DNA of 64,000 nucleotides from Paenibacillus naphthalenovorans (GCF_900099895.1 NZ_FNDY01000016.1:28478-92477); one strand, 5' to 3'; positions 52,718 to 61,903 are shown, counted from the first letter of the stretch. The notes: a model not told the origin generated them from the letters alone. Numbers and translations are program-made.

Positions 52718-53572
52718 ATGCCACTTGTTTCCATGAATGAATTTTTACCTAAAGCCAAGGCAAATAAATTTGCCGTAGGCCAGTTTAACATGAATAATCT
52801 GGAATTCGCTCAAGCGATTACGGAGGCGGCTGAAGAATTAAAATCGCCTTTCATTTTTGGCGTTTCCGAAGGCGCCCTGAAATATATGGGGATCGAATAT
52901 ACAGTGGCATTGGCTGAAGCTGCAGCGAAGAAATCGGGACTTCCCATCGCGCTGCATTTGGATCACGGCAGCAGCTTTGAAGTAGCCATGAAATGTATCC
53001 GTGCAGGCTTCAGCTCCGTTATGTTTGATGGTTCGCACTATTCATTTGAGGAAAATATTCGTTTGACCAAAGAAGTGGTGAAAGCAGCTCATGCGATGGG
53101 GGTATCCGTTGAAGGAGAGCTTGGGACCATCGGCGGTGTAGAAGACGATATCAGTGTGGATGAGGCTGACGCTGCTTTGGCTAAACCGGAAGAAGCGATC
53201 CGTTTTTACGAGGAAACCGGTGTCGATTGCCTGGCCATTGCCGTAGGTACGGCACACGGAATGTACGCGGGAGAGCCGAATATCCGCTTTGACATCATCG
53301 ACAAGGTGGCGAGCGCGATTCCGGTACCGGTTGTACTGCACGGCGGCTCCGGCGTTCCGGATGAGATGATTCGCAAAGCCATTGCTGCAGGTGTAGGCAA
53401 GATCAATGTCAACACCGAGAATCAGGTGGCTTGTACGCAAACGATCCGCGAAGTGCTGAACAAAGACGCAAAAGTGTACGATCCTCGTAAATACCTCACT
53501 CCTGCTCGCAAGGCCATGGTTGAAGTGGTCAAATCCAAAATCCAGCTGTTCGGAAGTGCCAACCAAGCTTAA
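52718..53572 (+). CDS. fbaA: Class II fructose-1,6-bisphosphate aldolase
   Basis: 284 residues, start with AAGGAG. The zinc-binding and active-site motifs are present: LHLDHGSSFE (His pair with Asp), EGELGTIGGVED, GTAHGMY and VLHGGSGVPDE, then INVNTE. It cleaves fructose bisphosphate in glycolysis and forms it in gluconeogenesis. The location after spo0F matches B. subtilis; the transaldolase gene usually found next is absent. Followed by a terminator. Confidence 0.95.
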   Translation: MPLVSMNEFLPKAKANKFAVGQFNMNNLEFAQAITEAAEELKSPFIFGVSEGALKYMGIEYTVALAEAAAKKSGLPIALHLDHGSSFEVAMKCIRAGFSSVMFDGSHYSFEENIRLTKEVVKAAHAMGVSVEGELGTIGGVEDDISVDEADAALAKPEEAIRFYEETGVDCLAIAVGTAHGMYAGEPNIRFDIIDKVASAIPVPVVLHGGSGVPDEMIRKAIAAGVGKINVNTENQVACTQTIREVLNKDAKVYDPRKYLTPARKAMVEVVKSKIQLFGSANQA

Positions 53573-53581
53573 GGATACAGC

Positions 53582-53623
53582 GGGAAATACACTGGTTTAG
53601 GTGTGTTTCCCTTCTGTTTTTTT
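53582..53623 (+). terminator. Terminator of fbaA
   Basis: GGGAAATACAC (53582-53592) pairs with GTGTGTTTCCC (53601-53611, one mismatch), followed by a T-rich run with seven consecutive T. Confidence 0.85.
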
Positions 53624-53686
53624 ACCCTTATCAGTGTATTTGCTTGATCACCTTACATGTGGTGAAGTAGGAGGAAAAACAACGAA

Positions 53687-54940
53687 ATGGAAAAACTGAT
53701 GATTGCCGGCGGGCGCCCGCTGCGGGGAACGGTCCAAATCAGCGGAGCCAAGAATAGCGCGATCGCGCTTATACCGGCTGCCATTTTATCGGAATCCGCC
53801 GTAACGCTTGACAATTTGCCTGAATTGAGTGACGTTGCGATTTATACGGAGATTCTGGAGGAACTTGGCGCAACGGTCGACTGGAATCATGATAGAATGG
53901 TCATCGATCCAAGTCGGCTGATTTCCAGGCCGATGCCTAACGGTAATGTTAAAAAACTTAGAGCATCATATTATTTAATGGGAGCACTGTTGGGTCGATT
54001 TCGGGAAGCGACGATCGGCATGCCTGGGGGCTGTAATTTTGAACCGCGGCCAATCGACCAGCATATCAAAGGCTTTGAAGCATTGGGGGCATCGGTTACG
54101 AACGAAAATGGGGCTCTGCATATCAAGGCAAAGGAATTGCACGGAGCCAAAATATATCTGGATGTCGTCAGCGTAGGGGCGACGATCAATATCATGCTGG
54201 CGGCATCGCGTGCCAAAGGCGTTACAACGATTGAAAATGCGGCAAAAGAGCCTGAAATTATAGACGTAGCGACACTTTTGAACTCGATGGGAGCTAAAAT
54301 CAAAGGCGCAGGGACCGAGACGATACGGATTGAAGGCGTGGATGCGCTTTACGGCTGCAGGCACTCCATTATTCCGGACCGGATTCAGGCGGGAACTTAT
54401 ATGATTGCCGCCGCTGCGACACGTGGCGACGTCATTGTGGACAACGTCATTCCTAAGCATTTGGAGGCCATTACGGCCAAATTGCAGGAGATGGGCGTGC
54501 ATATTTACGAAATGGACGAATCGATTCGCGTCGTAGGACAGACGGATTATGAAAGTGTTGATGTCAAGGCGCTGGTATATCCGGGCTTTGCAACGGATCT
54601 TCAGTCTCCTATGAGCAGTCTGCTTACGCAAACCAAGGGTGTCAGCATTCTGACGGACTATGTGTACAGCAACCGATTCAAGCATATCCCTGAACTCCAT
54701 CGCATGGGCGCGCGTATTAAAGTAGAAGGACGTTCGGCCATTATCGAAGGAGGCCCGCTTACGGCGGCCAAGGTGAAAGCGACCGATCTTCGCGCAGGAG
54801 CAGCGCTTGTGATCGCCGGGCTGATCGTTCCGGACGGCATTACAGAGATCACCGGCGTGGAGTATATCGATCGGGGCTACGATCATCTCGTGACCAATCT
54901 ATCAAATCTGGGGGCCGAAGTTTGGCGGCAGCACGAATGA
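53687..54940 (+). CDS. murA: UDP-N-acetylglucosamine 1-carboxyvinyltransferase (MurA)
   Basis: 417 residues, start with AGGAGG. The enolpyruvyl transferase fold is clear: [14 protein letters not shown] at the N-terminus, the active-site loop [18 protein letters not shown] with Cys116, and [17 protein letters not shown]. It adds enolpyruvate to UDP-GlcNAc, the first step of peptidoglycan synthesis. The retained Cys predicts fosfomycin sensitivity of this copy. The context (fba-murA-rho) matches the second Bacillus paralog MurAB/MurZ. The FEP sequence after the Cys differs from the usual x-x-GP. Confidence 0.94.
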   Translation: MEKLMIAGGRPLRGTVQISGAKNSAIALIPAAILSESAVTLDNLPELSDVAIYTEILEELGATVDWNHDRMVIDPSRLISRPMPNGNVKKLRASYYLMGALLGRFREATIGMPGGCNFEPRPIDQHIKGFEALGASVTNENGALHIKAKELHGAKIYLDVVSVGATINIMLAASRAKGVTTIENAAKEPEIIDVATLLNSMGAKIKGAGTETIRIEGVDALYGCRHSIIPDRIQAGTYMIAAAATRGDVIVDNVIPKHLEAITAKLQEMGVHIYEMDESIRVVGQTDYESVDVKALVYPGFATDLQSPMSSLLTQTKGVSILTDYVYSNRFKHIPELHRMGARIKVEGRSAIIEGGPLTAAKVKATDLRAGAALVIAGLIVPDGITEITGVEYIDRGYDHLVTNLSNLGAEVWRQHE

Positions 54941-54976
54941 AGAAGCGGTATACTTTTCTTTCAAATTGGGTATGGC

Positions 54977-54982
54977 TATAAT
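54977..54982 (+). promoter_or_regulatory. Possible -10 box of rho
   Basis: TATAAT, 49 bp before the rho start; the -35 region (TTTTCT) is weak. Confidence 0.4.
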
Positions 54983-55031
54983 AGATCATTTGCAAAGTTT
55001 GAAAATTTAATAGTTTGGTGGTTGGATATGT

Positions 55032-56339
55032 ATGGATATGCATCTGGCGCAATTGGAAGCGCTGAAGCTCACGGAATTATACAAGCTGGCTAAAAAGCAT
55101 CAAATTCCGTATTACGGGCAGATGAAAAAAAAGGAACTTATTTTTGCGATTTTACGTGCTCAGGCCGAGCAAAGCGGCTTGATGTTTATGCAGGGCGTGC
55201 TGGACGTCCTACAGGAAGGGTTCGGATTTCTACGTCCGATCAACTATTTGCCCAGCAGTGAGGATATTTATATTTCCGCTTCTCAGATTCGCAGATTTGA
55301 TCTTCGCTCCGGCGACATGGTTTCAGGGAAGTGCCGGCCTCCCAAAGAGAACGAACGGTATTTTGGTTTGCTGCACGTGGAAGCCGTGAACGGCGAGGAT
55401 CCGGAAACAGCGGCGGAACGCCTTCACTTCCCGGCGTTGACACCTCTTTATCCGCAAAAGAGACTAATCTTGGAAACCTCCCCTACCAAACTTTCTACCC
55501 GATTGATGGATCTGTTAACTCCCGTAGGTTTTGGACAGCGGGGATTGATCGTTGCTCCTCCGAAAGCAGGAAAAACGCTGCTGCTTAAAGAAATTGCCAA
55601 CAGCATCTCAACGAATCATCCGGATGTAGAGCTGTTCGTGCTTCTGATTGACGAGCGTCCAGAGGAAGTGACGGATATGCAGCGTTCGGTAAAAGGCGAA
55701 GTCATCGCATCTACGTTTGACGAGGTTCCGGAAAACCATATCAAGGTGGCCGAACTGGTGCTCGAGCGCGCCCAGAGGCTGGTAGAGCACAAGAAAGACG
55801 TTGTCATTCTGCTTGACAGCATTACGCGTCTGGCTCGCGCCTACAACCTTGTCGTTCCGCCGACAGGACGTACGCTTTCCGGGGGGATTGACCCCGGCGC
55901 ATTCCACCGCCCGAAGCGTTTTTTCGGCGCTGCCCGCAACATCGAGGAAGGCGGCAGCCTGACCATTCTCGCTACTGCGCTTATTGAGACGGGTTCGCGC
56001 ATGGATGACGTCATCTATGAAGAGTTTAAGGGGACCGGTAATTTGGAGCTGCACCTTGACCGTAAGCTGGCGGAACGTCGGATTTTCCCGGCGATCGACA
56101 TTCGCCGCTCCGGAACGCGCCGCGAAGAGATGCTCCTGACCAAAGAGGAGCTTGATAAAGTGTGGGCGATCCGCAAAGGCATGAATGATTCCCACGATTA
56201 TATTGAAGCTTTCTTTAAGCGGTTTGGCGAAACAAAAACAAATCAAGAGTTTCTGGAAACGCTGGAGCCTAACGGAGGCGGTCCTCAATCTGGCGGCAGT
56301 GGCGGTGCTTCCCGGCGGGTTAAGCATTCCGTCTCGTAG
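55032..56339 (+). CDS. rho: Transcription termination factor Rho
   Basis: 435 residues. N-terminal Rho_N helices (LTELYKLAKKHQIPYYGQMKKKELIFAIL) are followed by the cold-shock RNA-binding domain (GVLDVLQEGFGFLRPINYLPSSEDIYIS) and the RecA-type ATPase with Walker A APPKAGKTLLLK, Walker B VVILLDSITRLARAYN and the Q-loop region GRTLSGGIDP. The C-terminus carries a short Gly-rich tail. It unwinds RNA to end transcription and limits antisense transcription. The start could be ATG 55032 or 55038. Confidence 0.96.
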   Translation: MDMHLAQLEALKLTELYKLAKKHQIPYYGQMKKKELIFAILRAQAEQSGLMFMQGVLDVLQEGFGFLRPINYLPSSEDIYISASQIRRFDLRSGDMVSGKCRPPKENERYFGLLHVEAVNGEDPETAAERLHFPALTPLYPQKRLILETSPTKLSTRLMDLLTPVGFGQRGLIVAPPKAGKTLLLKEIANSISTNHPDVELFVLLIDERPEEVTDMQRSVKGEVIASTFDEVPENHIKVAELVLERAQRLVEHKKDVVILLDSITRLARAYNLVVPPTGRTLSGGIDPGAFHRPKRFFGAARNIEEGGSLTILATALIETGSRMDDVIYEEFKGTGNLELHLDRKLAERRIFPAIDIRRSGTRREEMLLTKEELDKVWAIRKGMNDSHDYIEAFFKRFGETKTNQEFLETLEPNGGGPQSGGSGGASRRVKHSVS

Positions 56340-56351
56340 GAGGGTAGGTTC

Positions 56352-57629
56352 ATGAATTTGGTTTATGCCGATCGTGATGGCAACGTCTACGATCATCCGG
56401 ATTTTACGGGTCTTGGACGCAGCGGCGATACGGTGATGGAGATGCTGGAAGAAGAGCTCATTCCGCTGCCGGAAGGAGCCACCCTCGTCAGTTTGCCGGA
56501 CACTCGCCCCATCGGCATCCACGTGCGAACGGGCGAAATGCAAATCGTCCCTGGAGAAGTATCGGCCGTCGGCGCTTTACTGCCGCAGGGCTTTACCCGT
56601 CTGCTGCTGCCCGGTTATGTGAAGGCGGATAAGAATAAGGTGCTTCCTTTGTTCGGCTATACCGCGGTCGTTTGGAAGGACGGCGGGTTTTATGTAGCGG
56701 CCGAGGCGAGTGACGATCCTGAGCGTTGGAATCCCCGGAATTGTGACCCGGACGAGCTGGAACTGCAAGTGCAGCGCATTCTGGGGCAGTATAAAGATAA
56801 CCGGCTTTATCAGCACTTATCCAATTGTGCGCTCGGATACGAATGTTTAACGGCCTCGAACACGTTCCTGAATCGTTGGGAAGGCGCTGTTCCGGTCTCT
56901 TTCTCCTGTAATGCTGGCTGTTTCGGCTGTATTTCCGAACAGCCTGAGGACAGCGGCTTTCCTGCGCCTCAGACACGAATGAACTTCAAGCCTACCGTCG
57001 AGGAAATCATACAGGTGATGCTGGAGCATCTCAAAACTCCGGAGAGCATCATCAGCTTTGGGCAAGGTTGCGAAGGCGAACCGTCGACCCAGGCCAAAAT
57101 GATTATCGAAGCGATCCGGGAAGTCCGGCGCCAAACGAGTACGGGTTTTATTAACATCAATACGAATGCCGGCCTGACGGATCATATCCGCGGTATTGTC
57201 GACGCGGGCCTGGATTTGATGAGGGTCAGCACGATCAGTGCTCTGGACGATCATTATAATGCTTATTACAAGCCCCGCGGCTACACGCTGAAAAACGTGG
57301 AAAAATCGCTTCGTTATGCGGCGGATCACGGGGTCGTCACTTCGATTAACTATTTGATTTTCCCGGGTGTGACGGATCGTGAGGAAGAGATGGAAGCCAT
57401 GATCGATTTCGTGCGCCGAACCGGTCTGAAGCTGATCCAACTGCGGAATTTGAACATCGATCCGGAAAGCTATTTGGAGCTTATCCCGAAGCCGCGCGGT
57501 GAGCGTTACGGGATGAAGCAGATGCTGGATATTTTTCGGGAGGAGCTTCCCGGCGTCGTGCTCGGCTCCTATACGCATATCCCGCAGGAACTGGCTGACA
57601 AGCGTAAGAAACACTTGCAACACGGATAG
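56352..57629 (+). CDS. Radical SAM protein between rho and rpmE
   Basis: 425 residues, start with GGAGGG 12 bp behind rho, so likely in one operon with it. The radical SAM cluster motif CxxxCxxC is at Cys186, Cys190 and Cys193 (SFSCNAGCFGCIS). The SAM-binding GQGCEGEPS loop and a TIM-barrel region follow. The N-terminal 140 residues form an extra domain (HVRTGEMQIVPG...GYTAVVWKDGGFYVAAE). It resembles radical SAM proteins of unknown role; no peptide substrate gene or known partner is nearby. The reaction is not known. Confidence 0.82.
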   Translation: MNLVYADRDGNVYDHPDFTGLGRSGDTVMEMLEEELIPLPEGATLVSLPDTRPIGIHVRTGEMQIVPGEVSAVGALLPQGFTRLLLPGYVKADKNKVLPLFGYTAVVWKDGGFYVAAEASDDPERWNPRNCDPDELELQVQRILGQYKDNRLYQHLSNCALGYECLTASNTFLNRWEGAVPVSFSCNAGCFGCISEQPEDSGFPAPQTRMNFKPTVEEIIQVMLEHLKTPESIISFGQGCEGEPSTQAKMIIEAIREVRRQTSTGFININTNAGLTDHIRGIVDAGLDLMRVSTISALDDHYNAYYKPRGYTLKNVEKSLRYAADHGVVTSINYLIFPGVTDREEEMEAMIDFVRRTGLKLIQLRNLNIDPESYLELIPKPRGERYGMKQMLDIFREELPGVVLGSYTHIPQELADKRKKHLQHG

Positions 57630-57643
57630 CTCCATGGTATAAT
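57615..57643 (+). promoter_or_regulatory. Sigma-A promoter of rpmE
   Basis: TTGCAA (57615-57620), 17-base spacer and TATAAT (57638-57643), overlapping the end of the radical SAM gene. In the leader, CATGTG (57649-57654) can pair with CACATG (57676-57681), perhaps for autoregulation by L31. Confidence 0.75.
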
Positions 57644-57711
57644 CCGATCATGTGTGCTAAAAGATAACTCTGATTCACATGGTGTTTCAGGGCAAAAGAG
57701 GTGAAAGAGTA

Positions 57712-57909
57712 ATGAAAGAAGCTATTCATCCGACATACTATCAAACGACGGTTACTTGCGCATGCGGTAATACGTTTGAAACGGGATCCATCAAGCAAAA
57801 CCTCCGTGTGGAGATTTGCTCCGCTTGCCATCCGTTCTTTACCGGTAAGCAGAAATTCGTGGATGCCGGCGGTCGCGTAGATAAATTCAAGAAGAAATAC
57901 GGCATTTAA
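57712..57909 (+). CDS. rpmE: 50S ribosomal protein L31 (zinc-binding type)
   Basis: 65 residues from ATG 57712 (AGAGGTGAAAG upstream). The sequence [22 protein letters not shown]...[17 protein letters not shown] has the four Cys (CACG and CSAC) of the C+ zinc-binding form. It sits on the large subunit and bridges to the small one. Bacilli often also have a zinc-free L31 paralog, which is not in this window. The strong promoter is at 57615. Confidence 0.95.
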   Translation: MKEAIHPTYYQTTVTCACGNTFETGSIKQNLRVEICSACHPFFTGKQKFVDAGGRVDKFKKKYGI

Positions 57910-57941
57910 TTTTTGTCAGATTCTATACAGCATGAACCGTG

Positions 57942-57996
57942 CCTCCTGTGGCTATTCTAAGATTACGTATCTTAGTGCTGCAGGAGGTGTTTTTTT
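57942..57996 (+). terminator. rpmE terminator that overlaps the next ribosome-binding site
   Basis: CCTCCTG (57942-57948) pairs with CAGGAGG (57981-57987); an inner stem CTAAGAT-tacgt-ATCTTAG lies between. Seven T follow and run directly into the ATG at 57997. The 3' arm is also the AGGAGG site of the next gene. Confidence 0.75.
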
Positions 57997-58392
57997 ATGA
58001 AGAAAAGAATCTTTTTCCTTGCCGCGGTATGGCTGCTGGCGGTTTCTGTTGCGACGGCTTGCGGAGGAGCCGCCAATACTCGGCAGGAAGTGAGGACGCA
58101 TAGCAAAGACGGTTTGCTGGGGATTACGGAAGTGAATCCTAACATGCCGTTAAGCAAGACCTACCGGACATACTCCGATGATGTTCGTGTGATGGAGGCT
58201 GCTATTAAAGAGCGGTTCCCGATGGTTACGAACACAACGATTACTCTTAATGGGCCTGTAGCCCATGTACTGCTCAATGTGCCTGCCGGAACAAGCGCGG
58301 AAGAAATTGCCCGGATCAAGCACGAGGCGCAGGCTGTTTTGGCCGCTGCCTCTCCGAGATACAATATAGATGCTGACGTTTCTGCCAAATAA
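57997..58392 (+). CDS. YhcN/YlaJ-family sporulation lipoprotein
   Basis: 131 residues, start with AGGAGG. A lipoprotein signal ends in SVATAC with the lipidated Cys22. The rest matches the YhcN/YlaJ domain: TYSDDVRVMEAAIKERFPMVTNTTITLNGPVAHVLLNVPAG, resembling small anti-sigma or spore-membrane proteins. The role in sporulation or germination is known only in outline for the family. Its translation signal is within the rpmE terminator stem. Confidence 0.85.
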   Translation: MKKRIFFLAAVWLLAVSVATACGGAANTRQEVRTHSKDGLLGITEVNPNMPLSKTYRTYSDDVRVMEAAIKERFPMVTNTTITLNGPVAHVLLNVPAGTSAEEIARIKHEAQAVLAAASPRYNIDADVSAK

Positions 58393-58403
58393 CTCCCTCC
58401 AGG

Positions 58404-58432
58404 TTGATATTTTTGATGGGATCGACTATACT
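58404..58432 (+). promoter_or_regulatory. Promoter of the SRP RNA gene
   Basis: TTGATA (58404-58409), 17-base spacer and TATACT (58427-58432), with start near 58439. Confidence 0.75.
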
Positions 58433-58439
58433 TATCTAT

Positions 58440-58706
58440 GCCGTGCTAGACGGGGAGGTAGCGGTGCCCTGTAACCCGCAATCCGCTGTAGCGGGGTCGA
58501 ACGCCTAATCGCGGTATTGCGATGTGAGGGTTGGGTTTTAAAGTCGGTGTTGAGAGTCGGGTCCTTCGCAATGGATGCCCGTGAACCCGGTCAGGTCCGG
58601 AAGGAAGCAGCCGTAAGCGGGATGGTTCATGTGCCGAAGGGTGGCCTAACTTGAGTCGATGATAAAAATTCCACTTGGATCGTAATATCAAGGTAGGTGC
58701 ACGGTT
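58440..58706 (+). ncRNA. ffs: Signal recognition particle RNA, large type (scRNA)
   Basis: The SRP signature GTCAGGTCCGGAAGGAAGCAGC (domain IV tetraloop region) lies at about 58588-58609. The 5' Alu block GGGGAGGTAGCGGTGCCCTGTAA follows the first bases. CCGTGC (58441-58446) pairs with GCACGG (58699-58704) to close the molecule. The length of about 267 nt matches Bacillus scRNA. It guides Ffh to ribosomes translating membrane proteins. A T-rich tail ends the transcript. dnaX lies downstream as in B. subtilis. Confidence 0.95.
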
Positions 58707-58750
58707 TTTCTTTTCTTAATGTACAGTAAAATACAGTGAACAAAGGAAAT

Positions 58751-58797
58751 ACACCGTATGGGAAGCCTCTTAGGCTTATCCATTCGGTGTTTTTTTG
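58751..58797 (+). terminator. Terminator between SRP RNA and the kinase gene
   Basis: ACACCG (58751-58756) pairs with CGGTGT (58785-58790), with an inner stem GAAGCCT-ctt-AGGCTT, followed by seven T. Confidence 0.85.
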
Positions 58798-58865
58798 CGT
58801 CGGCCGCTCATTATTTTCTCCCCGGAATGCTCGAGTAAGAAGTTTTCTTAAAAAAGGGGAGGAAA

Positions 58866-58991
58866 ATGAAAAAAATAGGAGAATTGTATACTAAAGTTAA
58901 CTGGGCCGGCAAGAACGTACAAACCATACGGCGTTGTGCGATGGGCTTTCGTAGAGAAAAACAGGGGGGAGAGAATTGCGTTGCAGCATGA
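58866..58991 (+). CDS. Small ORF, 41 aa, overlapping the kinase start
   Basis: ATG 58866 has GGGGAGG directly upstream, one of the best ribosome-binding sites in the window. The product starts MKKIGELYTKVNWAGKN and is basic, with two Cys. It ends 11 bp inside the kinase gene in another frame. It looks like a leader peptide or a translationally coupled mini-protein. No family is recognised. Confidence 0.5.
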   Translation: MKKIGELYTKVNWAGKNVQTIRRCAMGFRREKQGGENCVAA

Positions 58992-60042
58992 ATTAAATTT
59001 GCTCCAGCGATTTGCGGGTACGTTCTTAAAAGATGTCAATTTGGGAGTTATGCTGATCAATACGGATTTTGAGCTTATTGATATTAGCGACATGGCCTGT
59101 CGTGTACTCGGTTTAGACAGAGAACAGGTTCTCCAGTTGCCAATGGAACAGGTGTTTGCTGATTTGCCGGCAGAACACCAACTGGTGCAAAGAAGCATTT
59201 TGGATGGCATGGTCGTACGCAATCACGCTCTGTCATGGACTAATAACCAGGAAAGGTACGAGCTGCTTGTCGATTCGAATGTGTTAAGAGATGAGGAAAG
59301 CCGGGTCGTAGGGGCTTACATCATTTTTAAAGACGTTACGAATCTTCGTTCCCTGGAGGAACAGGTACAGCGAAGCGACCGCTTGGCCATGATCGGCCAG
59401 ATAGCAGCGGGTACCGCGCATGAAATCCGGAATCCGCTAACTTCCATTAAAGGGTTCCTTCAGGTTATTCGAAAAACGCTTCAGGATCAGGGGTTGGAGA
59501 AGGAAAGCGGTTATACGGAAGTGATGCTGCAGGAAATCAACCGGATTAATGAACTGGTCAACGAATTTTTGCTGCTGAGTAAACCGAAGAACGTTACATA
59601 CGATAAGGTCGATGTGTCTCAAGTGCTGCGTGACATTTTGCCGATCATCAACAATGAAGCGATTTTGCACCGGGTTGTTGTACAGTACGAAGCCATGTAC
59701 GACCTTCCTCTGGTTGTTGCCGATCGTGAAATGCTCAAGCAGGTGTTTCTTAACATATGCAAGAACGGAATCGAAGCTATGGGAGATGGAGGTTTTTTAA
59801 CGATAACGGAAAAGGCGGATGTGGAGGAACGGAAAGTCAATATCATTATCCATGATACGGGTCCCGGAATTCCGATGTATGTGGTGGATAAAATATTCGA
59901 TCCGTTTTTTACAACGAAAGTGGAAGGAACGGGTCTGGGTTTATCCGTCTGCCAGCGCATCATCCATGATATAGGGGGGCATATCCGAGTTTCCTCCAAA
60001 GGCTTCGGAACCACGTTTACCGTGAGCATTCCTTTCCCGTAA
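58981..60042 (+). CDS. PAS-domain sensor histidine kinase (sporulation-kinase-like)
   Basis: 353 residues from TTG 58981 (GGGGGGAG nine bases upstream). No membrane helices are seen. A PAS domain (about residues 1-120: LGVMLINTDFELIDISDMACRVLG...GAYIIFKDVTN) precedes HisKA with GTAHEIRNPLTSIKGFLQ and an ATPase domain with CKNGIEAM, DTGPGIP and GTGLGLSVCQRI. The HEIRNPLTSIKGFLQ box is the type found in sporulation kinases that phosphorylate Spo0F. No response regulator is adjacent, so Spo0F at 52020 is a plausible target (inference). Confidence 0.88.
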   Translation: MQHELNLLQRFAGTFLKDVNLGVMLINTDFELIDISDMACRVLGLDREQVLQLPMEQVFADLPAEHQLVQRSILDGMVVRNHALSWTNNQERYELLVDSNVLRDEESRVVGAYIIFKDVTNLRSLEEQVQRSDRLAMIGQIAAGTAHEIRNPLTSIKGFLQVIRKTLQDQGLEKESGYTEVMLQEINRINELVNEFLLLSKPKNVTYDKVDVSQVLRDILPIINNEAILHRVVVQYEAMYDLPLVVADREMLKQVFLNICKNGIEAMGDGGFLTITEKADVEERKVNIIIHDTGPGIPMYVVDKIFDPFFTTKVEGTGLGLSVCQRIIHDIGGHIRVSSKGFGTTFTVSIPFP

Positions 60043-60052
60043 GGCTATGAAC

Positions 60053-60081
60053 TTCAAACCTGCTCTTAAGTGTAGTATAAT
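60053..60081 (+). promoter_or_regulatory. Promoter of dnaX
   Basis: TTCAAA (60053-60058), 17-base spacer and TATAAT (60076-60081), 34 bp before the dnaX start. Confidence 0.6.
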
Positions 60082-60114
60082 GGACTGAATAAACGAACAT
60101 TTGGAGAGGGCAAG

Positions 60115-61875
60115 ATGGCACATATCGCCTTATACCGAACATGGAGGCCCCAATCCTTTAAGGATATGGTAGGCCAGAAGCATATTGTCCAAACCTTACA
60201 AAATTCGCTTCGCGAAGGACGTTTCAGTCACGCTTATTTATTCAGCGGTCCCCGTGGGACGGGCAAGACCAGTGCGGCCAAAATATTGGCTAAAGCCGTT
60301 AACTGCCAGAACGGTCCGGCAGTGGAGCCTTGCAATCAATGTGAGGCCTGCCTACGGATTACCGAAGGAGCCGTAATGGATGTCGTGGAAATTGATGCGG
60401 CTTCCAACCGCGGGGTCGAGGAAATACGCGACATTCGCGATAAGGTAAAATATGCGCCTACCGAGGTACGTCAAAAGGTGTACATCATTGACGAGGTGCA
60501 TATGCTGACTACAGAGGCTTTCAATGCGCTGCTCAAGACATTGGAAGAACCGCCCGGCCATGTGATGTTTATTTTGGCAACGACGGAACCGCATCGTATT
60601 CCTGCAACGATTATATCCCGCTGTCAGCGGTTTGATTTCCGCCGCGTAGCGCTTGATGAACAAGTGGAGCGTCTTCGCGAGGTTTGTTCGAACGAACAAA
60701 TAGAGATCGATGAGGACGCGTTGGCATTCATTGCCCGGCTCTCCGATGGAGGCATGCGCGATGCGCTCAGTTTGTTGGACCAGATCATCGCTTTTTCCGG
60801 ACAGCGGGTAAGTTACGAGGACGTGCTTTCCATTACGGGGGGGATGGCGTCCGATCAATTCGAGAAGCTCGTTACCGCCATTCAGGACAAAGACTTCGGC
60901 GCTGCGCTGCGATTGATCGATGACTTTATGCAAGAAGGCAAAAGTGCGGACAAGTGTATGGAAAACTTGATTTACTACTTCCGTGACTTGCTGATGGTGA
61001 AGATGGTGCCGGGGTCAGGGGCGGTCACGGAACGCATCGTGGATGTGAAGAGGTTTTCCGAGGTGGCTCAGCGGTTTACAAGCGAAAGTCTGATTGCCAT
61101 GATCGATACGCTTAACTATTATCAGACGGAAATGAAATATTCCGTGCAGCCTCAGACGCTGCTTGAAGTGGCCGTAATGAAGCTTTGTACTCAGGTTGGC
61201 GGTCCGGTCGCGGGTTCGGGTTCCGCTTCCGTTGTGCAGGCTGCGCCTGAACGGCAAGACGGTCTGGTTGTCCAGTTAATGGGCCGCATTCAGCGGTTGG
61301 AAGACCAGCTTGCCCAACTGATGAAACAGGGAATCGCTCCTGCCGGAGGCAGTCCTGCGCCAAGCGGCAGAGCGGGATTAGGCGGCACTGGCCGACAAGC
61401 CTCTGCGCCGGCTGTAGTGAAGAAAATCGAAAAGCTGGATGCTTTCCTGCAAGGGAGAGAAGATGCCGCTTTCCGAGGCGTGCTGCAGCAGTGGAGTCAA
61501 GTGCTCGGTCGGGTGAAGGAGCTCAAAATTACCGTGCACGCTTGGCTGGTAGACGGGGAGCCGGTTTCCATCCATGACGGCCGATTGTTAGTCGCATTCA
61601 AAAGCGCCATGCATCGGGAAACGACGGAAAAGCCTGCGAACAAACAATTGATCGAGCAGGTCATGAATGAAGTGCTCGGCCAGCCGTACCGGCTTGTCAC
61701 GGTGATGATGAAGGACTGGAAAGCCGCATCCGATCAGGCTGGGGGTGCCGAAGCGCCGAAAGAGGAGCTGCAGCTCGTTGCAGAGGATGAACAATCCGGC
61801 GGCGGCAGGGAAGCATGGATTGATGAGGCCATACAATTGTTTGGCGAAGAATTGGTAAAAATAAAAGAAGACTAA
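60115..61875 (+). CDS. dnaX: DNA polymerase III gamma/tau subunit
   Basis: 586 residues, start with GGAGAGG. The AAA+ clamp-loader domain begins HIALYRTWRPQSFKDMVGQ, with Walker A FSGPRGTGKTSAAK, a four-Cys zinc module (NCQNG...CNQCEAC), Walker B IIDEVHML and the sensor 1 region LATTEP. A Gly/Ala/Pro-rich linker (about 370-450) leads to the tau C-terminal domain. It loads the sliding clamp at the replication fork. The arrangement dnaX-yaaK-recR is strictly conserved in Bacilli. Confidence 0.97.
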   Translation: MAHIALYRTWRPQSFKDMVGQKHIVQTLQNSLREGRFSHAYLFSGPRGTGKTSAAKILAKAVNCQNGPAVEPCNQCEACLRITEGAVMDVVEIDAASNRGVEEIRDIRDKVKYAPTEVRQKVYIIDEVHMLTTEAFNALLKTLEEPPGHVMFILATTEPHRIPATIISRCQRFDFRRVALDEQVERLREVCSNEQIEIDEDALAFIARLSDGGMRDALSLLDQIIAFSGQRVSYEDVLSITGGMASDQFEKLVTAIQDKDFGAALRLIDDFMQEGKSADKCMENLIYYFRDLLMVKMVPGSGAVTERIVDVKRFSEVAQRFTSESLIAMIDTLNYYQTEMKYSVQPQTLLEVAVMKLCTQVGGPVAGSGSASVVQAAPERQDGLVVQLMGRIQRLEDQLAQLMKQGIAPAGGSPAPSGRAGLGGTGRQASAPAVVKKIEKLDAFLQGREDAAFRGVLQQWSQVLGRVKELKITVHAWLVDGEPVSIHDGRLLVAFKSAMHRETTEKPANKQLIEQVMNEVLGQPYRLVTVMMKDWKAASDQAGGAEAPKEELQLVAEDEQSGGGREAWIDEAIQLFGEELVKIKED

Positions 61876-61903
61876 TATGTGAACGCGAGGAGTGTATTTC
61901 ATA

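Noticed and set aside
58446..58691. Minus-strand open frame within the SRP RNA
   Set aside because: The interval is explained by the SRP RNA with its domain IV signature and closing helix.
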